A DNA stretch of 64,000 nucleotides from Haliotis asinina (Eukaryota > Mollusca > Gastropoda > Lepetellida > Haliotidae), in the NCBI RefSeq assembly GCF_037392515.1, contig NC_090280.1:62564004-62628003 (forward strand), given 5' to 3'. The number at the start of each line of letters is the position of its first letter. The first letter of the stretch is position 1. The position numbers and the translations under genes were made by a program. Under the pieces are notes generated by a model. It worked only from the letters and a program-made list of their open reading frames with translations. It ran no database searches and was not told the DNA's origin. Shown here piece after piece: positions 1 through 8,788 of this stretch.

Positions 1-60
1 GATTGAACCGGGGGCCTTTAGATCTTCAGTCTAACGCTCTCCCAACTGAGCTATTCCGGC
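1..60 (-). tRNA. tRNA-Phe: tRNA-Phe(GAA), partial at window edge
   Basis: Bases 1-60 of the gene are present and consensus. The 3' 13 bases lie outside the window. Upstream element TATATG. Confidence 0.9.
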
Positions 61-415
61 CGACGAGCAAACCTGTCGTTTCAAACGAACTGCATATAGA
101 GCCAGCCAATTGTCTTGTGTCCAAATGAAGGCTGTGTTTTCATTTGAAATTGCTTTGCAGACCACTGAACGTATATTCTTGTGCTGACCAGTCATTCGTC
201 AGACAGGACAAGTCAAAAGTGACAGGGAAGTTTCAACTACATTTCCATGAACGTCTAGAATCTCCACTGAAAAGGGGCTCATGAATATATTCTCATGTAA
301 AATAGTTTGCATATGCTCCGGCAGGTGGATGACTTTTGACAAGTGGTCAGAGATGAATAAATTCCTAGACTGACTACCCAAAAAATAGGGTCAGCCGCCA
401 GAGTCCTGCACTCTG

Positions 416-488
416 TGCCGGAACCCGGGATTGAACCGGGGGCCTTTAGATCTTCAGTCTAACGCTCTCCCAACTGAGCTATTCCGTC
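416..488 (-). tRNA. tRNA-Phe: tRNA-Phe(GAA) copy 1, C2A variant
   Basis: C2 is A, which breaks acceptor pair 2-71. The leader also has G for C (acgagg). Upstream TATATG. Confidence 0.85.
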
Positions 489-807
489 CGACGAGGAAAC
501 CTGTCGTTTCAAACGAACCGCATATAGAGCCAGCCAATTGTCTTGTGTCCAAATGAAGGCTGTGTTTTCATTTGAAATTGCTTTGCAGACCACTGAACGT
601 ATATTCTTGTGCTGACCAGTCATTCGTCAGACAGGACAAGTCAAAAGTGACAGGGAAGTTTCAACTACATTTCCATGAACGTCTAGAATCTCCACTGAAA
701 AGGGGCTCATGAATATATTCTCATGTAAAATAGTTTGCATATGCTCCGGCAGGTGGATGACTTTTGACAAGTGGTCAGAGATGAATAAATCCCTAGACTG
801 ACTACCC

Positions 808-813
808 AAAAAA
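808..813 (-). terminator. Pol III T-run terminator (representative)
   Basis: Six T residues on the minus strand begin 31 bp past the mature 3' end of the gene at 844..916. The same position (gene start minus 36 to minus 31) is kept in nearly every unit. Weak versions occur before the copies at 19753 (five T), 51862, 57426, 59994 and 62562 (four T). Confidence 0.85.
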
Positions 814-826
814 TAGGGTCAGCCGC

Positions 827-843
827 CAGAGTCCTGCACTCTG
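827..843 (-). promoter_or_regulatory. 3' trailer hairpin abutting the tRNA (representative)
   Basis: The RNA would read CAGAGU-GCAGG-ACUCUG immediately after discriminator base A73: a perfect 6-bp stem with a 5-nt loop and no unpaired base between tRNA and hairpin. It occupies gene start minus 17 to minus 1 in almost every unit. It is imperfect before the copies at 2556, 3775, 12996, 16327, 16756, 17612, 18041, 18469, 19325, 19753, 34743 and 54002. Confidence 0.6.
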
Positions 844-916
844 TGCCGGAACCCGGGATTGAACCGGGGGCCTTTAGATCTTCAGTCTAACGCTCTCCCA
901 ACTGAGCTATTCCGGC
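844..916 (-). tRNA. tRNA-Phe: tRNA-Phe(GAA) copy 2, reference description of the consensus gene
   Basis: The 73-base gene folds as a standard cloverleaf that would deliver phenylalanine at UUC/UUU codons. The acceptor stem is GCCGGAA/TTCCGGC with discriminator A73. The D arm is GCTC-AGTTGGGA-GAGC, the anticodon arm TTAGA-CTGAAGA-TCTAA with GAA at 34-36, the variable loop AGGCC, and the T arm CCCGG-TTCAATC-CCGGG. A box (TAGCTCAGTTGG) and B box (GGTTCAATCCC) fit Pol III internal promoters. There is no intron and no encoded CCA. Linear numbering equals standard tRNA numbering. Compared with the common animal gene as I recall it (GCCGAAA/TTTCGGC), pair 5-68 is G-C instead of A-T. Upstream TATATG; terminator at 808..813. 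Confidence 0.97.
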
Positions 917-931
917 CGACGAGCAAACCTG

Positions 932-944
932 TCGTTTCAAACGA
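932..944. promoter_or_regulatory. 13-bp near-palindrome at -16 to -28 (representative)
   Basis: TCGTTT and AAACGA are perfect inverted arms around a single central C. The site lies between the TATA-like element and the gene and is intact in nearly all units; a few copies have AAACAA or AAACTA in the right arm. It overlaps where Pol III initiation and the 5' leader would be expected. Function unknown. Confidence 0.4.
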
Positions 945-948
945 ACTG

Positions 949-954
949 CATATA
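949..954 (-). promoter_or_regulatory. TATA-like element upstream of tRNA-Phe (representative)
   Basis: The minus strand reads CTATATGCA here, 33-38 bp upstream of the mature tRNA 5' end at 916. The same offset holds in every unit. Two main forms exist, TATATG and TATATA, and nine copies have lost the motif (TATGTG, GTATGTAC or TGTATG). Upstream TATA-like elements are known to help position TFIIIB on some tRNA genes; use here is inferred. Confidence 0.5.
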
Positions 955-977
955 GAGCCAGCCAATTGTCTTGTGTC

Positions 978-1002
978 CAAATGAAGGCTGTGTTTTCATT
1001 TG
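978..1002. repeat. Spacer inverted repeat, 8-bp arms (representative)
   Basis: CAAATGAA and TTCATTTG are perfect inverted arms separated by 9 nt, 62-86 bp upstream of the tRNA. A subset of units (about 23.6-39.6 kb) carries a T-to-G change in the left arm that breaks one pair. No function is evident. Confidence 0.5.
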
Positions 1003-1160
1003 AAATTGCTTTGCAGACCACTGAACGTATATTCTTGTGCTGACCAGTCATTCGTCAGACAGGACAAGTCAAAAGTGACAGGGAAGTTTCAACTACATTT
1101 CCATGAACGTCTAGAATCTCCACTGAAAAGGGGCTCATGAATATATTCTCATGTAAAATA

Positions 1161-1168
1161 GTTTGCAT
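1161..1168 (+). promoter_or_regulatory. Octamer-like motif and GCATATGC palindrome (representative)
   Basis: GTTTGCAT differs by one base from the octamer ATTTGCAT and overlaps the perfect palindrome GCATATGC. It lies 245-252 bp upstream of the tRNA at 844..916. Octamers near -220 form the distal element of vertebrate type 3 Pol III promoters, but tRNA genes normally use internal promoters, so this may be chance. Confidence 0.2.
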
Positions 1169-1271
1169 ATGCTCCGGCAGGTGGATGACTTTTGACAAGT
1201 GGTCAGAGATGAATAAATTCCTAGAGTGACTATACAAAAAATAGGGTCAGCCGCCAGAGTCCTGCACTCTG

Positions 1272-1344
1272 TGCCGGAACCCGGGATTGAACCGGGGGCC
1301 TTTAGATCTTCAGTCTAACGCTCTCCCAACTGAGCTATTCCGGC
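1272..1344 (-). tRNA. tRNA-Phe: tRNA-Phe(GAA) copy 3
   Basis: Consensus gene; upstream TATATG. Confidence 0.95.
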
Positions 1345-1699
1345 CGACGAGCAAACCTGTCGTTTCAAACGAACTGCATATAGAGCCAGCCAATTGTCTT
1401 GTGTCCAAATGAAGGCTGTGTTTTCATTTGAAATTGCTTTGCAGACCACTGAACGTATATTCTTGTGCTGACCAGTCATTCGTCAGACAGGACAAGTCAA
1501 AAGTGACAGGGAAGTTTCAACTACATTTCCATGAACGTCTAGAATCTCCACTGAAAAGGGGCTCATGAATATATTCTCATGTAAAATAGTTTGCATATGC
1601 TCCGGCAGGTGGATGACTTTTGACAAGTGGTCAGAGATGAATAAATCCCTAGACTGACTACCCAAAAAATAGGGTCAGCCGCCAGAGTCCTGCACTCTG

Positions 1700-1772
1700 T
1701 GCCGGAACCCGGGATTGAACCGGGGGCCTTTAGATCTTCAGTCTAACGCTCTCCCAACTGAGCTATTCCGGC
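1700..1772 (-). tRNA. tRNA-Phe: tRNA-Phe(GAA) copy 4
   Basis: Consensus gene; upstream TATATG. Confidence 0.95.
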
Positions 1773-2127
1773 CGACGAGCAAACCTGTCGTTTCAAACGA
1801 ACTGCATATAGAGCCAGCCAATTGTCTTGTGTCCAAATGAAGGCTGTGTTTTCATTTGAAATTGCTTTGCAGACCACTGAACGTATATTCTTGTGCTGAC
1901 CAGTCATTCGTCAGACAGGACAAGTCAAAAGTGACAGGGAAGTTTCAACTACATTTCCATGAACGTCTAGAATCTCCACTGAAAAGGGGCTCATGAATAT
2001 ATTCTCATGTAAAATAGTTTGCATATGCTCCGGCAGGTGGATGACTTTTGACAAGTGGTCAGAGATGAATAAATCCCTAGACTGACTACCCAAAAAATAG
2101 GGTCAGCCGCCAGAGTCCTGCACTCTG

Positions 2128-2200
2128 TGCCGGAACCCGGGATTGAACCGGGGGCCTTTAGATCTTCAGTCTAACGCTCTCCCAACTGAGCTATTCCGGC
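2128..2200 (-). tRNA. tRNA-Phe: tRNA-Phe(GAA) copy 5
   Basis: Consensus gene; upstream TATATG. Confidence 0.95.
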
Positions 2201-2555
2201 CGACGAGCAAACCTGTCGTTTCAAACGAACTGCATATAGAGCCAGCCAATTGTCTTGTGTCCAAATGAAGGCTGTGTTTTCATTTGAAATTGCTTTGCAG
2301 ACCACTGAACGTATATTCTTGTGCTGACCAGTCATTCGTCAGACAGGACAAGTCAAAAGTGACAGGGAAGTTTCAACTACATTTCCATGAACGTCTAGAA
2401 TCTCCACTGAAAAGGGGCTCATGAATATATTCTCATGTAAAATAGTTTGCATATGCTCCGGCAGGTGGATGACTTTTGACAAGTGGTCAGAGATGAATAA
2501 ATCCCTAGACTGACTACCCAAAAAATAGGGTCAGCCGCAAGAGTCCTGCACTCTG

Positions 2556-2628
2556 TGCCGGAACCCAGCATTGAACCGGGGGCCTTTAGATCTTCAGTCT
2601 AACGCTCTCCCAACTGAGCTATTCCGGC
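2556..2628 (-). tRNA. tRNA-Phe: tRNA-Phe(GAA) copy 6, C60G/C62U
   Basis: C60 is G in the T loop and C62 is U, leaving a G52-U62 wobble. Trailer hairpin lacks its outer pair. Upstream TATATG. Confidence 0.85.
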
Positions 2629-2983
2629 CGACGAGCAAACCTGTCGTTTCAAACGAACTGCATATAGAGCCAGCCAATTGTCTTGTGTCCAAATGAAGGC
2701 TGTGTTTTCATTTGAAATTGCTTTGCAGACCACTGAACGTATATTCTTGTGCTGACCAGTCATTCGTCAGACAGGACAAGTCAAAAGTGACAGGGAAGTT
2801 TCAACTACATTTCCATGAACGTCTAGAATCTCCACTGAAAAGGGGCTCATGAATATATTCTTATGTAAAATAGTTTGCATATGCTCCGGCAGGTGGATGA
2901 CTTTTGACAAGTGGTCAGAGATGAATAAATTCCTAGACTGACTACCCAAAAAATATGGTCAGCCGCCAGAGTCCTGCACTCTG

Positions 2984-3056
2984 TGCCGGAACCCGGGATT
3001 GAACCGGGGGCTTTTAGATCTTCAGTCTAACGCTCTCCCAACTGAGCTATTCCGGC
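2984..3056 (-). tRNA. tRNA-Phe: tRNA-Phe(GAA) copy 7, G45A
   Basis: G45 in the variable loop is A; stems intact. Upstream TATATG. Confidence 0.88.
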
Positions 3057-3346
3057 CGACGAGCAAACCTGTCGTTTCAAACGAACTGCATATAGAGCCA
3101 GCCAATTGTCTTGTGTCCAAATGAAGGCCGTGTTTTCATTTGAAATTGCTTTGCAGACCACTGAACGTATATTCTTGTGCTGACCAGTCATTCGTCAGAC
3201 AGGACAAGTCAAAAGTGACAGGGAAGTTTCAACTACATTGCATATGCTCCGGCAGGTGGATGACTTTTGACAAGTGGTCAGAGATGAATAAATCCCTAGA
3301 CTGACTACCCAAAAAATATGGTCAGCCGCCAGAGTCCTGCACTCTG
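3057..3346. other. Shortened spacer with 65-bp deletion
   Basis: The junction actacatt/gcatatg at 3239/3240 lacks 65 bp present in standard spacers. Both breakpoints are flanked by TTT, so a microhomology deletion is likely. The octamer-like motif is altered; terminator and TATA-like element are unaffected. Confidence 0.9.
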
Positions 3347-3419
3347 TGCCGGAACCCAGCATTAAACCGGGGGCCTTTAGATCTTCAGTCTAACGCTCTC
3401 CCAACTGAGCTATTCCGGC
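3347..3419 (-). tRNA. tRNA-Phe: tRNA-Phe-like copy 8, C56U/C60G/C62U
   Basis: The nearly invariant C56 of the T loop and B box is U, in addition to C60G and C62U. Probably poorly transcribed or misfolded. Its 3' flank is the 65-bp-deleted spacer. Upstream TATATG, near-palindrome altered (AAACAA). Confidence 0.65.
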
Positions 3420-3774
3420 CGACGAGCAAACCTGTCGTTTCAAACAAACTGCATATAGAGCCAGCCAATTGTCTTGTGTCCAAATGAAGGCTGTGTTTTC
3501 ATTTGAAATTGCTTTGCAGACCACTGAACGTATATTCTTGTGCTGACCAGTCATTCGTCAGACAGGACAAGTCAAAAGTGACAGGGAAGTTTCAACTACA
3601 TTTCCATGAACGTCTACAATCTCCACTGAAAAGGGGCTCATGAATATATTCTCATGTAAAATAGTTTGCATATGCTCCGGCAGGTGGATGACTTTTGACA
3701 AGTGGTCAGAGATGAATAAATCCCTAGACTGACTACCCAAAAAATAGGGTCAGCCGCAAGAGTCCTGCACTCTG

Positions 3775-3847
3775 TGCCGGAACCCAGCATTGAACCGGGG
3801 GCCTTTAGATCTTCAGTCTAACGCTCTCCCAACTGAGCTATTCCGGC
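3775..3847 (-). tRNA. tRNA-Phe: tRNA-Phe(GAA) copy 9, C60G/C62U
   Basis: Same changes as copy 6, its counterpart in the duplicated block. Upstream TATATG. Confidence 0.85.
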
Positions 3848-4202
3848 CGACGAGCAAACCTGTCGTTTCAAACGAACTGCATATAGAGCCAGCCAATTGT
3901 CTTGTGTCCAAATGAAGGCTGTGTTTTCATTTGAAATTGCTTTGCAGACCACTGAACGTATATTCTTGTGCTGACCAGTCATTCGTCAGACAGGACAAGT
4001 CAAAAGTGACAGGGAAGTTTCAACTACATTTCCATGAACGTCTAGAATCTCCACTGAAAAGGGGCTCATGAATATATTCTTATGTAAAATAGTTTGCATA
4101 TGCTCCGGCAGGTGGATGACTTTTGACAAGTGGTCAGAGATGAATAAATTCCTAGACTGACTACCCAAAAAATATGGTCAGCCGCCAGAGTCCTGCACTC
4201 TG

Positions 4203-4275
4203 TGCCGGAACCCGGGATTGAACCGGGGGCTTTTAGATCTTTAGTCTAACGCTCTCCCAACTGAGCTATTCCGGC
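4203..4275 (-). tRNA. tRNA-Phe(AAA): tRNA-Phe copy 10 with anticodon AAA, G34A/G45A
   Basis: The anticodon loop is CTAAAGA instead of CTGAAGA, giving anticodon AAA. If A34 were deaminated to inosine it would still read Phe codons and possibly the Leu codon UUA. G45A is shared with copy 7, so G34A is the newer change. Upstream TATATG. Confidence 0.85.
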
Positions 4276-4565
4276 CGACGAGCAAACCTGTCGTTTCAAA
4301 CGAACTGCATATAGAGCCAGCCAATTGTCTTGTGTCCAAATGAAGGCCGTGTTTTCATTTGAAATTGCTTTGCAGACCACTGAACGTATATTCTTGTGCT
4401 GACCAGTCATTCGTCAGACAGGACAAGTCAAAAGTGACAGGGAAGTTTCAACTACATTGCATATGCTCCGGCAGGTGGATGACTTTTGACAAGTGGTCAG
4501 AGATGAATAAATCCCTAGACTGACTACCCAAAAAATATGGTCAGCCGCCAGAGTCCTGCACTCTG
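4276..4565. other. Shortened spacer with the same 65-bp deletion
   Basis: Identical junction at 4458/4459, 1219 bp from the previous one, as part of the duplicated three-unit block. Confidence 0.9.
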
Positions 4566-4638
4566 TGCCGGAACCCAGCATTAAACCGGGGGCCTTTAGA
4601 TCTTCAGTCTAACGCTCTCCCAACTGAGCTATTCCGGC
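4566..4638 (-). tRNA. tRNA-Phe: tRNA-Phe-like copy 11, C56U/C60G/C62U
   Basis: Same three changes as copy 8, including the damaged B box. Upstream TATATG. Confidence 0.65.
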
Positions 4639-4993
4639 CGACGAGCAAACCTGTCGTTTCAAACAAACTGCATATAGAGCCAGCCAATTGTCTTGTGTCC
4701 AAATGAAGGCTGTGTTTTCATTTGAAATTGCTTTGCAGACCACTGAACGTATATTCTTGTGCTGACCAGTCATTCGTCAGACAGGACAAGTCAAAAGTGA
4801 CAGGGAAGTTTCAACTACATTTCCATGAACGTCTACAATCTCCACTGAAAAGGGGCTCTTGAATATATTCTCATATAAAATAGTTTGCATATGCTCCGGC
4901 AGGTGGATGACTTTTGACAAGTGGTCAGAGATGAATAAATCCCTAGACTGACTACCCAAAAAATATGGTCAGCCGCCAGAGTCCTGCACTCTG

Positions 4994-5066
4994 TGCCGGA
5001 ACCCGGGATTGAACCGGGGGCCTTTAGATCTTCAGTCTAACGCTCTCCCAACTGAGCTATTCCGGC
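4994..5066 (-). tRNA. tRNA-Phe: tRNA-Phe(GAA) copy 12
   Basis: Consensus gene; upstream TATATA. Confidence 0.95.
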
Positions 5067-5421
5067 CGACGTGCAAACCTGTCGTTTCAAACGAACTGTA
5101 TATAGAGCCAGCCAATTGTCTTGTGTCCAAATGAAGGCTGTGTTTTCATTTGAAATTGCTTTGCAGATCACTGAACGTATATTCTTGTCCTGACCAGTCA
5201 TTCGTCAGACAGGACAAGTCAAAAGTGACAGGGAAGCTTCAACTACATTTCCATGAACGTCTAGAATCTCCACTGAAAAGGGGCTCATGAATATATTCTC
5301 ATGTAAAATAGTTTGCATATGCTCCGGCAGGTGGATGACTTTTGACAAGTGGTCAGAGATGAATAAATCCCTAGACTGACTACCCAAAAAATATGGTCAG
5401 CCGCCAGAGTCCTGCACTCTG

Positions 5422-5494
5422 TGCCAGAACCCAGGATTGAACCGGGGGCCTTTAGATCTTCAGTCTAACGCTCTCCCAACTGAGCTATTCCGGC
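5422..5494 (-). tRNA. tRNA-Phe: tRNA-Phe(GAA) copy 13, C62U/C69U
   Basis: Two pairs become G-U wobbles (4-69 and 52-62). Upstream TATATG. Confidence 0.88.
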
Positions 5495-5849
5495 CGACGA
5501 GCAAACCTGTCGTTTCAAACGAACTGCATATAGAGCCAGCCAATTGTCTTGTGTCCAAATGAAGGCTGTGTTTTCATTTGAAATTGCTTTGCAGACCACT
5601 GAACGTATATTCTTGTGCTGACCAGTCATTCGTCAGACAGGACAAGTCAAAAGTGACAGGGAAGTGTCAACTACATTTCTATGAACGTCTAGAATCTCCA
5701 CTGAAAAGGGGCTCATGAATATATTCTCATGTAAAATAGTTTGCATATGCTCCGGCAGGTGGATGACTTTTGACAAGTGGTCAGAGATGAATAAATCCCT
5801 AGACTGACTACCCAAAAAATATGGTCAGCCGCCAGAGTCCTGCACTCTG

Positions 5850-5922
5850 TGCCGGATCCCGGGATTGAACCGGGGGCCTTTAGATCTTCAGTCTAACGCT
5901 CTCCCAACTGAGCTATTCCGGC
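5850..5922 (-). tRNA. tRNA-Phe: tRNA-Phe(GAA) copy 14, U66A
   Basis: U66 is A, giving an A7-A66 mismatch at the base of the acceptor stem; seen only here. Upstream TATATG. Confidence 0.87.
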
Positions 5923-6277
5923 CGACGAGCAAACCTGTCGTTTCAAACGAACTGCATATAGAGCCAGCCAATTGTCTTGTGTCCAAATGAAGGCTGTGTT
6001 TTCATTTGAAATTGCTTTGCAGACCACTGAACGTATATTCTTGTGCTGACCAGTCATTCGTCAGACAGGACAAGTCAAAAGTGACAGGGAAGTGTCAACT
6101 ACATTTCTATGAACGTCTAGAATCTCCACTGAAAAGGGGCTCATGAATATATTCTCATGTAAAATAGTTTGCATATGCTCCGGCAGGTGGATGACTTTTG
6201 ACAAGTGGTCAGAGATGAATAAATTCCTAGACTGACTACCCAAAAAATATGGTCAGCCGCCAGAGTCCTGCACTCTG

Positions 6278-6350
6278 TGCCGGAACCCGGGATTGAACCG
6301 GGGGCCTTTAGATCTTCAGTCTAACGCTCTCCCAACTGAGCTATTCCGGC
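6278..6350 (-). tRNA. tRNA-Phe: tRNA-Phe(GAA) copy 15
   Basis: Consensus gene; upstream TATATG. The 65-bp-deleted spacer begins on its 5' side. Confidence 0.95.
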
Positions 6351-6640
6351 CGACGAGCAAACCTGTCGTTTCAAACGAACTGCATATAGAGCCAGCCAAT
6401 TGTCTTGTGTCCAAATGAAGGCTGTGTTTTCATTTGAAATTGCTTTGCAGACCACTGAACGTATATTCTTGTGCTGACCAGTCATTCGTCAGACAGGACA
6501 AGTCAAAAGTGACAGGGAAGTTTCAACTACATTGCATATGCTCCGGCAGGTGGATGACTTTTGACAAGTGGTCAGAGATGAATAAATCCCTAGACTGACT
6601 ATCCAAAAAATATGGTCAGCCGCCAGAGTCCTGCACTCTG
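6351..6640. other. Shortened spacer with the same 65-bp deletion
   Basis: Identical junction at 6533/6534. The following gene again carries C60G/C62U. Confidence 0.9.
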
Positions 6641-6713
6641 TGCCGGAACCCAGCATTGAACCGGGGGCCTTTAGATCTTCAGTCTAACGCTCTCCCAACT
6701 GAGCTATTCCGGC
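6641..6713 (-). tRNA. tRNA-Phe: tRNA-Phe(GAA) copy 16, C60G/C62U
   Basis: T-arm changes as in copy 6. Follows a deleted spacer. Upstream TATATG. Confidence 0.85.
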
Positions 6714-7068
6714 CGACGAGCAAACCTGTCGTTTCAAACGAGCTGCATATAGAGCCAGCCAATTGTCTTGTGTCCAAATGAAGGCTGTGTTTTCATTTGA
6801 AATTGCTTTGCAGACCACTGAACGTATATTCTTGTGCTGACCAGTCATTCGTCAGACAGGACAAGTCAAAAGTGACAGGGAAGTTTCAACTACATTTCCA
6901 TGAACGTCTAGAATCTCCACTGAAAAGGGGCTCATGAATATATTCTCATGTAAAATAGTTTGCATATGCTCCGGCAGGTGGATGACTTTTGACAAGTGGT
7001 CAGAGATGAATAAATCCCTAGACTGACTACCCAAAAAATATGGTCAGCCGCCAGAGTCCTGCACTCTG

Positions 7069-7141
7069 TGCCGGAACCCGGGATTGAACCGGGGGCCTTT
7101 AGATCTTCAGTCTAACGCTCTCCCAACTGAGCTATTCCGGC
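7069..7141 (-). tRNA. tRNA-Phe: tRNA-Phe(GAA) copy 17
   Basis: Consensus gene; upstream TATATG. Confidence 0.95.
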
Positions 7142-7496
7142 CGACGAGCAAACCTGTCGTTTCAAACGAACTGCATATAGAGCCAGCCAATTGTCTTGTG
7201 TCCAAATGAAGGCTGTGTTTTCATTTGAAATTGCTTTGCAGACCACTGAACGTATATTCTTGTGCTGACCAGTCATTCGTCAGACAGGACAAGTCAAAAG
7301 TGACAGGGAAGTTTCAACTACATTTCCATGAACGTCTAGAATCTCCACTGAAAAGGGGCTCATGAATATATTCTCATGTAAAATAGTTTGCATATGCTCC
7401 GGCAGGTGGATGACTTTTGACAAGTGGTCAGAGATGAATAAATCCCTAGACTGACTACCCAAAAAATATGGTCAGCCGCCAGAGTCCTGCACTCTG

Positions 7497-7569
7497 TGCC
7501 GGAACCCGGGATTGAACCGGGGGCCTTTAGATCTTCAGTCTAACGCTCTCCCAACTGAGCTATTCCGGC
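7497..7569 (-). tRNA. tRNA-Phe: tRNA-Phe(GAA) copy 18
   Basis: Consensus gene; upstream TATATG. Confidence 0.95.
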
Positions 7570-7924
7570 CGACGAGCAAACCTGTCGTTTCAAACGAACT
7601 GCATATAGAGCCAGCCAATTGTCTTGTGTCCAAATGAAGGCTGTGTTTTCATTTGAAATTGCTTTGCAGACCACTGAACGTATATTCTTGTGCTGACCAG
7701 TCATTCGTCAGACAGGACAAGTCAAAAGTGACAGGGAAGTGTCAACTACATTTCTATGAACGTCTAGAATCTCCACTGAAAAGGGGCTCATGAATATATT
7801 CTCATGTAAAATAGTTTGCATATGCTCCGGCAGGTGGATGACTTTTGACAAGTGGTCAGAGATGAATAAATCCCTAGACTGACTACCCAAAAAATATGGT
7901 CAGCCGCCAGAGTCCTGCACTCTG

Positions 7925-7997
7925 TGCCGGAACCCGGGATTGAACCGGGGGCCTTTAGATCTTCAGTCTAACGCTCTCCCAACTGAGCTATTCCGGC
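7925..7997 (-). tRNA. tRNA-Phe: tRNA-Phe(GAA) copy 19
   Basis: Consensus gene; upstream TATATG. Confidence 0.95.
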
Positions 7998-8287
7998 CGA
8001 CGAGCAAACCTGTCGTTTCAAACGAACTGCATATAGAGCCAGCCAATTGTCTTGTGTCCAAATGAAGGCTGTGGTTTCATTTGAAATTGCTTTGCAGACC
8101 ACTGAACGTATATTCTTGTGCTGACCAGTCATTCGTCAGACAGGACAAGTCAAAAGTGACAGGGAAGTTTCAACTACATTGCATATGCTCCGGCAGGTGG
8201 ATGACTTTTGACAAGTGGTCAGAGATGAATAAATCCCTAGACTGACTATCCAAAAAATATGGTCAGCCGCCAGAGTCCTGCACTCTG
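7998..8287. other. Shortened spacer with the same 65-bp deletion
   Basis: Identical junction at 8180/8181, 1647 bp (four units, one shortened) after the previous one. Flanking markers match, including gagctgcat upstream of the next gene. Confidence 0.9.
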
Positions 8288-8360
8288 TGCCGGAACCCAG
8301 CATTGAACCGGGGGCCTTTAGATCTTCAGTCTAACGCTCTCCCAACTGAGCTATTCCGGC
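8288..8360 (-). tRNA. tRNA-Phe: tRNA-Phe(GAA) copy 20, C60G/C62U
   Basis: T-arm changes as in copy 16, its counterpart 1647 bp away. Upstream TATATG. Confidence 0.85.
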
Positions 8361-8715
8361 CGACGAGCAAACCTGTCGTTTCAAACGAGCTGCATATAGA
8401 GCCAGCCAATTGTCTTGTGTCCAAATGAAGGCTGTGTTTTCATTTGAAATTGCTTTGCAGACCACTGAACGTATATTCTTGTGCTGACCAGTCATTCGTC
8501 AGACAGGACAAGTCAAAAGTGACAGGGAAGTTTCAACTACATTTCCATGAACGTCTAGAATCTCCACTGAAAAGGGGCTCATGAATATATTCTCATGTAA
8601 AATAGTTTGCATATGCTCCGGCAGGTGGATGACTTTTGACAAGTGGTCAGAGATGAATAAATCCCTAGACTGACTACCCAAAAAATAGGGTCAGCCGCCA
8701 GAGTCCTGCACTCTG

Positions 8716-8788
8716 TGCCGGAACCCGGGATTGAACCGGGGGCCTTTAGATCTTCAGTCTAACGCTCTCCCAACTGAGCTATTCCGGC
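8716..8788 (-). tRNA. tRNA-Phe: tRNA-Phe(GAA) copy 21
   Basis: Consensus gene; upstream TATATG. Confidence 0.95.

Larger units (their letters stand above)
917..1271. other. Representative 355-bp intergenic spacer
   Basis: This stands for all spacers. Reading away from the 5' end of the gene at 844..916 it holds a 13-bp near-palindrome, a TATA-like element, an 8-bp-arm inverted repeat, a GCATATGC palindrome with an octamer-like GTTTGCAT, and finally the T-run terminator and 3' hairpin of the next gene. Open frames of 60 codons (minus) and 93 codons (plus, some units) exist but begin with TTG and are not supported as genes. No other RNA gene is recognisable. Confidence 0.8.
2556..3774. repeat. 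Higher-order block of three units, first copy (1219 bp)
   Basis: Three genes (C60G/C62U; G45A; C56U/C60G/C62U) and one 65-bp-deleted spacer recur in the same order exactly 1219 bp later, as does a spacer variant (tcttatgtaaa). Confidence 0.85.
3775..4993. repeat. Higher-order block of three units, second copy (1219 bp)
   Basis: Tandem duplicate of the preceding block. It differs mainly by the G34A anticodon change in its middle gene. Confidence 0.85.

Noticed and set aside
199-381. A 60-codon minus-strand open frame present in most units
   Set aside because: It starts with TTG inside the tRNA terminator rather than ATG, and the first ATG is 23 codons in. Differences between copies are mostly amino-acid changing (D/N, E/K, T/A, G/R), several units delete it, and it lies in a tRNA spacer. 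It repeats only because the unit repeats.
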